Of a DNA stretch of 16,495 nt, positions 12,980 to 16,495 are shown piece after piece. Position 1 is the first letter of the stretch, and the number at the start of each line of letters is the position of its first letter. A program made the position numbers and the translations under genes. The notes beneath the pieces are model-generated. The model saw nothing but the letters and a program-made list of their open reading frames with translations, searched no databases and was not told where the DNA came from. Source of the stretch: Bacillota bacterium (lineage in GTDB: Bacteria; Bacillota; Clostridia; Christensenellales; Borkfalkiaceae); contig JAEYEN010000025.1 of assembly GCA_023403375.1 (NCBI GenBank), positions 1-16,495 of the forward strand, written 5' to 3'.

Positions 12980-14798
12980 CTTTCGTTCCTGAAAGCCGGT
13001 CTTTGACCTGCTTATAAATATTATCGGCGTTAAGTCCGTTTTTATCTAACTGATTGGCAATATTTCCGTGTTCGACGAATTCGTCCATAATTCCGAACGA
13101 GAACACGCGCGCTTTTATGCCCGCTTGTTTATAATATTCCGAAACATAGGCGCCGAATCCGCCCACAAGACTGTTTTCTTCCAGCGTGATTACGGGCTTA
13201 ATCGCAATTTTTCTCATTATCTTTTCGGAAAGCGGTTTTAGCGTGCGCGCATTATAAACCGCACACCCTTCTCCGAATTTATCTTTAAGTTCGAGAGCGA
13301 GTTTTATCATTCTCGGACCCACCGCCAAAACGGTAAGTTCTTCTCCGCCGCAGATTTCCGCCATAGGATTTTCTTTTAAGTCGGAAGAGAATTCCATATC
13401 AACCTCCGCGGCGTTAGGATAACGTATCGCGGCAGGCTTGTTTTCGCCGAGCGCGTGAAGCAAAACGTCTTTGAGTTCTTTTACGTTTGCAGGCGCATAA
13501 ACCGTCATATTGGGAATGTGCAACAAAAAACTCAGGTCGAAAACGCCCTGATGCGTTTTTCCGTCGGCGCCGACTAATCCCGCGCGGTCTATCGCAAAAA
13601 TTACGGGCAAATCGGATATGCACACGTCGTGCAAAATCTGGTCGTAAGCGCGTTGCAAGAAAGTGGAATACACCGCAACGACGGGTTTAGCCCCGCCCGC
13701 CGCCATGCCCGCGGCAAGCGTTACGGCATACTCTTCGGCAATGCCCACGTCTATAAAGTTATCGGGGTGAAGTTCTTCGACCCCGCAAAGCCCCGTTCCG
13801 TTTTTCATTGCGGCGGTTATAGCCACCACGCGTTTGTCTTTATCTATAATCTCGTTTAAAATTCCGCCCAGCGCATAAGAAAACTCTCCGCTTGTGCTTA
13901 TTAAATCTTTACCCACGCCGTGATAAACGTACGGCTCGGACTCCGCACAGCAAAGTCCTTTGCCCTTTTTGGTCATAACGTGTAAAAACACCGCTTTGTC
14001 GTTCATAGTGTTTTTTATTCTTTTAAGGGCGGGAATGAGTTCTTTTAAGTTATTGCCGTTTAATACGCCCACGTATTTGAACCCGAACTGCTCGTAAATA
14101 TTATTACGATTGAGCATACGTTTAAGAAAGTTGCGCAGTTTTCTCAAAAAACGGGTTACGATGGATTCGCCGAATATCTTTTTTATCGCGCGTTTGGATT
14201 TGATATAGGTTTTTTTGGTTGTGCCTTTGGAAATGAATTTATAAAGTCCGTTTTTATTGAGCGATATGCTCATTCCGTTATCGTTTAAAATTACAAGAAG
14301 GTTTTTGGGCTTTTTGTCGGAAGCGGAAACCGCTTCTAAATTAAGACCGTTCACGAAAGACCCGTCGCCCACCACGTCGATTATTCTGTAATTTTCGCCT
14401 TTTAAATCTCTCGCTTTTCCGTAGCCTATACTTGCCGCGACAGACGTTCCCGCGTGCCCCGTGGTAAACGCGTCGTACTCGCTTTCTTTAATATCGGGGA
14501 AACCCGAAATACCGCCGTCCGTCCTTATTGTTGAGAATTTATCTTTTCTGTCGGACAGAATTTTATGCGCGTAACACTGGTGCCCAACGTCGAAAATCAG
14601 TTTATCGTCAGGCATATCGAAAACGTGATAAAGTGCCACGACGAGTTCCACCGCGCCGAGATTAGAGGCAAGGTGCCCGCCGTTCTCTTTCGCCGCGGCG
14701 ATAATTTCCGAACGCAACTCTTCGGATAATTGCGTAAGTTCGGTTAAATTTAATTTTTTAACGTCTTCCGACCTTTTTATCTGTTCCAGAATAGCCAT
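12963..14798 (-). CDS. dxs: 1-deoxy-D-xylulose-5-phosphate synthase
   Basis: Condenses pyruvate and glyceraldehyde 3-phosphate to DXP with thiamine diphosphate, the first step of the MEP isoprenoid route. At 611 residues it is near the usual 620-630. Conserved elements: GGHLASNLGAVEL (40-52) with His42, FDVGHQCYAHKIL (69-81), TTGHAGTS (112-119), the diphosphate motif GDGS...ND-N (144-174), catalytic-Glu region DVGIAEEYA (350-358) and DRAGLVGADGKTHQG (404-418). The diphosphate motif reads GDGSFVNGLNLEAVS rather than the usual GDGALTGGMAYEALN, and a basic insert-like segment (about 195-235, many Lys/Arg) lies in the linker. Start set by the ATG at 14798, about 19 nt from the predicted transcript start, with only GTGGTGC as ribosome site. 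Acetoin/transketolase-like relatives were considered, but the motifs fit DXS. Confidence 0.92.
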   Translation of the reverse strand: MAILEQIKRSEDVKKLNLTELTQLSEELRSEIIAAAKENGGHLASNLGAVELVVALYHVFDMPDDKLIFDVGHQCYAHKILSDRKDKFSTIRTDGGISGFPDIKESEYDAFTTGHAGTSVAASIGYGKARDLKGENYRIIDVVGDGSFVNGLNLEAVSASDKKPKNLLVILNDNGMSISLNKNGLYKFISKGTTKKTYIKSKRAIKKIFGESIVTRFLRKLRNFLKRMLNRNNIYEQFGFKYVGVLNGNNLKELIPALKRIKNTMNDKAVFLHVMTKKGKGLCCAESEPYVYHGVGKDLISTSGEFSYALGGILNEIIDKDKRVVAITAAMKNGTGLCGVEELHPDNFIDVGIAEEYAVTLAAGMAAGGAKPVVAVYSTFLQRAYDQILHDVCISDLPVIFAIDRAGLVGADGKTHQGVFDLSFLLHIPNMTVYAPANVKELKDVLLHALGENKPAAIRYPNAAEVDMEFSSDLKENPMAEICGGEELTVLAVGPRMIKLALELKDKFGEGCAVYNARTLKPLSEKIMRKIAIKPVITLEENSLVGGFGAYVSEYYKQAGIKARVFSFGIMDEFVEHGNIANQLDKNGLNADNIYKQVKDRLSGTKDEQKS

Positions 14799-14823
14799 TT
14801 TGCACCACTATATTATCTAAGTA

Positions 14824-14852
14824 ATTATAATATATAATATTAGACTTGTCAA
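14824..14852 (-). promoter_or_regulatory. Perfect consensus promoter of dxs
   Basis: On the minus strand TTGACA (14847-14852), exactly 17 bp, TATAAT (14824-14829). Transcription would begin near 14817, a leader of only about 19 nt. Confidence 0.88.
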
Positions 14853-14917
14853 TAACAAATTGACTTATAGCGGTAACCGTAAAAACAAATCGGGTAAAGA
14901 TTGCGCGCGATTTTTAC
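14848..14917. promoter_or_regulatory. Palindromes overlapping and upstream of the dxs -35 box (candidate operators)
   Basis: Three palindromes are packed here: GTCAAT (14848-14853)/ATTGAC (14859-14864) over the -35 box, CGGTAACCG (14871-14879), and a 24-bp near-palindrome at 14894-14917 (GTAAAGATTGCG against CGCGATTTTTAC, 10 of 12 matches; the two mismatches would be G-U pairs in RNA). They lie in the 309-bp divergent region between dxs and the aminopeptidase gene (14799-15107). Confidence 0.4.
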
Positions 14918-14957
14918 AAAACAGACAAGAATTTACTTAATTCGGGTTCCGCGCCGC

Positions 14958-14986
14958 TTGACAACGCTTTTTAATTGTTATACCAT
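14958..14986 (+). promoter_or_regulatory. Candidate promoter of the M29 aminopeptidase gene
   Basis: TTGACA (14958-14963), 17 bp, TACCAT (14981-14986). The -35 is perfect and the -10 matches 4 of 6. The leader of about 115 nt holds the 13-bp tandem repeat at 14987 and a small GCGC hairpin (15019-15032). Confidence 0.5.
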
Positions 14987-15012
14987 TTAGGAAAACATAT
15001 TAGGAAAACATA
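14987..15012 (+). repeat. Perfect tandem duplication of 13 bp
   Basis: TTAGGAAAACATA occurs twice head to tail (14987-14999, 15000-15012), directly behind the predicted -10 box of the aminopeptidase promoter, so it would be at or near the transcript's 5' end. Confidence 0.85.
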
Positions 15013-15107
15013 CGAAAAGCGCATTTAAGCGCGGATTAAAAGCAAAAATCAAATATTAAAATTTACAACCAAAAACAAATAAAATCACATAGAAAAGACG
15101 GTGCAAT

Positions 15108-16334
15108 ATGTTAAACGGAAAAAAACTTTACAAGTTTGCAGAACTCACGCTTAAAATAGGCGTAAACTTACAAAAAGGACAGGGCGTGGAAATCGCCTGC
15201 CCAGTAGAAAAGCCCGAAGTTGCGGAAGCGTTTACCGAAACCGCATATAAACTCGGCGCAAGCATAGTCAGAATCCGCTGGGAAAGCGAAAAGACTGACA
15301 GGCTTAATTTTTTGTATGCCGACACGGCGGCTTTAACCGACATTCCCGCCCACGTTATAGAAAGCAAGAACGACCTTGTTAAACGCGGTTTTTGTTACGT
15401 TGCCATTGCGGCGGAAAACCCCACCGCTTTTGCAGACGTCCCGCAGGAAAAACTTGCGGCTTATTCCAAAGCGCGGTCGAACAAACTTAAAAAATTTTCC
15501 GAACAGGTTATGAAAAACGGAATACGTTGGTGCGTTGTTTCCGTTCCTACGGCGGAATGGGCAAAACAGGTGTTTGCCGGCAAGAAAAACGCGGAAGAAA
15601 AGTTGTCGGCGGCAATAGAAAAAACTATGCGTTTAGATTGCGGGGACCCCCTTTCCGCTTGGGAAAAGCATATTAAACGGTTAGACGAGCGCGCGGAATT
15701 TTTAAATAAAAATCGCTTTTCTTACTTACATTTCAAAAGCAAAAACGGCACCGATTTAAGGGTCGGTTTAGCAGACGGACACGTCTGGCTTTCCGCAAAG
15801 GAGCGTGCGGCAGACGGGGTATATTTTGTTGCGAATATGCCTACGGAAGAAGTGTTTACCGCACCCCACAATAAAAGAATAGACGGCGTTGTAAAGTCCG
15901 CTCTTCCCCTTTCTTACAACGGAAAACTTATAAACAAATTTTCTCTGACGTTTAAGAAGGGCAAAGTCGTCGATTACACGGCGGAAAGCGGATTAGACGC
16001 GCTTAAACAGATTATAGAAACGGACAAAGGCACAACGAGTTTGGGCGAAGTTGCCCTGATAGGCAAGCGCTCTCCCATAGCGGAAAGCGGCGTGCTGTTT
16101 TACAACACGCTTTTCGACGAAAACGCAAGTTGCCATATCGCTCTCGGCAAAGCCTACCCCACCACCGTTAAAGGCGGCGAAAATCTTTCTAAAACACAAC
16201 TTAAAAATATGGGCGTAAACGACTCGGTAGAACACGTGGACTTTATGATAGGAACGCCCGATTTATCTGTTACGGGCGTTAAGGATAGCGGCGAACAAGT
16301 TACGCTCTTTGCCGACGGAGAATGGGTTATATAA
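15108..16334 (+). CDS. M29-family metallo-aminopeptidase (AmpS/PepS type)
   Basis: A 408-residue cytoplasmic aminopeptidase, close to the family's usual 405-415. Peptidase M29 binds two metals through Glu, Glu, His, His and Asp. The expected positions are all visible: VANMPTEEVFTAPH (241-254) with Glu247/Glu248, LGEVALIG with Glu314, FDENASCHIALGKAY (336-350) with His343 and Tyr350, and VEHVDFMIGTPDLSVTG with His376 and Asp378. The N-terminal domain (KGVNLQKGQGVEIACPVE-type opening) is also typical. It would remove N-terminal residues from peptides. The gene is alone on the plus strand, divergent from dxs; GGTG at 15100-15103 is the only ribosome-site candidate, and a similar GGTGCAA precedes dxs. 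Confidence 0.94.
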   Translation: MLNGKKLYKFAELTLKIGVNLQKGQGVEIACPVEKPEVAEAFTETAYKLGASIVRIRWESEKTDRLNFLYADTAALTDIPAHVIESKNDLVKRGFCYVAIAAENPTAFADVPQEKLAAYSKARSNKLKKFSEQVMKNGIRWCVVSVPTAEWAKQVFAGKKNAEEKLSAAIEKTMRLDCGDPLSAWEKHIKRLDERAEFLNKNRFSYLHFKSKNGTDLRVGLADGHVWLSAKERAADGVYFVANMPTEEVFTAPHNKRIDGVVKSALPLSYNGKLINKFSLTFKKGKVVDYTAESGLDALKQIIETDKGTTSLGEVALIGKRSPIAESGVLFYNTLFDENASCHIALGKAYPTTVKGGENLSKTQLKNMGVNDSVEHVDFMIGTPDLSVTGVKDSGEQVTLFADGEWVI

Positions 16335-16343
16335 GCGGGCTAC

Positions 16344-16367
16344 ATAAAAAAGCAAATACTTTTTTAT
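16344..16367 (+). terminator. Weak AT-only hairpin after the aminopeptidase gene
   Basis: ATAAAAAAG (16344-16352) pairs with CTTTTTTAT (16359-16367) around a 6-nt loop. The stem is almost all A-T and would be unstable, so termination here is uncertain. Confidence 0.35.
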
Positions 16368-16380
16368 AACCGAAAATACT

Positions 16381-16448
16381 TAATAACGTATGCGCAATTA
16401 TATAAAATAACGGAAGAATCAAAATATAACGTGTGAGCATACGTATTA
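16381..16448. repeat. Long inverted repeat near the right window edge
   Basis: ACGTATGC (16386-16393) and GCATACGT (16437-16444) are perfect partners; TAAT (16381-16384) and ATTA (16445-16448) extend the stem to 12 bp with one bulged A. The 43-bp interior is AT-rich. It may be an operator for a gene beyond the window. No gene is seen in 16335-16495. Confidence 0.5.
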
Positions 16449-16495
16449 AAAACGGAAAAAGATTAACTTTTAATATATGGGCATTTATATAATAA

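Overview
The window looks like chromosomal DNA from a low-to-medium GC anaerobic Firmicute, probably an uncultured clostridial lineage. Grounds: AT-rich intergenic regions with consensus-type TTGACA/TATAAT promoters, AGGAGG ribosome sites, a CpsC-type polysaccharide co-polymerase pair, a bacterial sn-glycerol-1-phosphate dehydrogenase, and a collagen-like protein of the spore-surface type. No rRNA, tRNA, insertion sequence or CRISPR array was seen. The taxonomic guess is inference from gene families only.

Layout. Positions 1-1486 (minus strand) hold a tight operon: an AbrB-type regulator, an ABC ATPase and an ABC-2 permease that runs off the left edge. Its promoter sits over interlocked inverted repeats. 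Divergent from it (1637-2341, plus) is a collagen-like gene ending in a strong bidirectional terminator. Positions 2485-6505 (minus) carry four genes: a small-multidrug-export-type membrane protein, a patatin-like phospholipase, a ComEC-like metallo-beta-lactamase-fold protein with an N-terminal export signal, and glycerol-1-phosphate dehydrogenase. A TtcA-type tRNA thiolation gene (6655-7398, plus) faces a two-domain ferritin-like gene (7655-8911, minus) across another bidirectional terminator.

Positions 9195-14798 (minus) are an envelope-polysaccharide region. Two paralogous Wzz/CpsC proteins overlap by one base. Separately, dxs (DXP synthase) overlaps a CapD/WbpM-family nucleotide-sugar 4,6-dehydratase by 17 bases. 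An M29 aminopeptidase (15108-16334, plus) diverges from dxs.

How the genes may work together: dxs feeds isoprenoid synthesis and hence the undecaprenyl carrier, the dehydratase makes a modified UDP-sugar, and the Wzz pair would control polymer length. The Wzz operon is preceded by six tandem TTAAYN hexamers with an 11-12 bp period, like the binding tracts of PhoP/OmpR-type response regulators, so phosphate or envelope-stress control is a plausible hypothesis.

Most notable unexplained structures are that six-copy tract (10802-10870), three 20-bp iterated sequences upstream of the ferritin-like gene (8998-9089), and a tandem palindromic repeat at 10937-10989.
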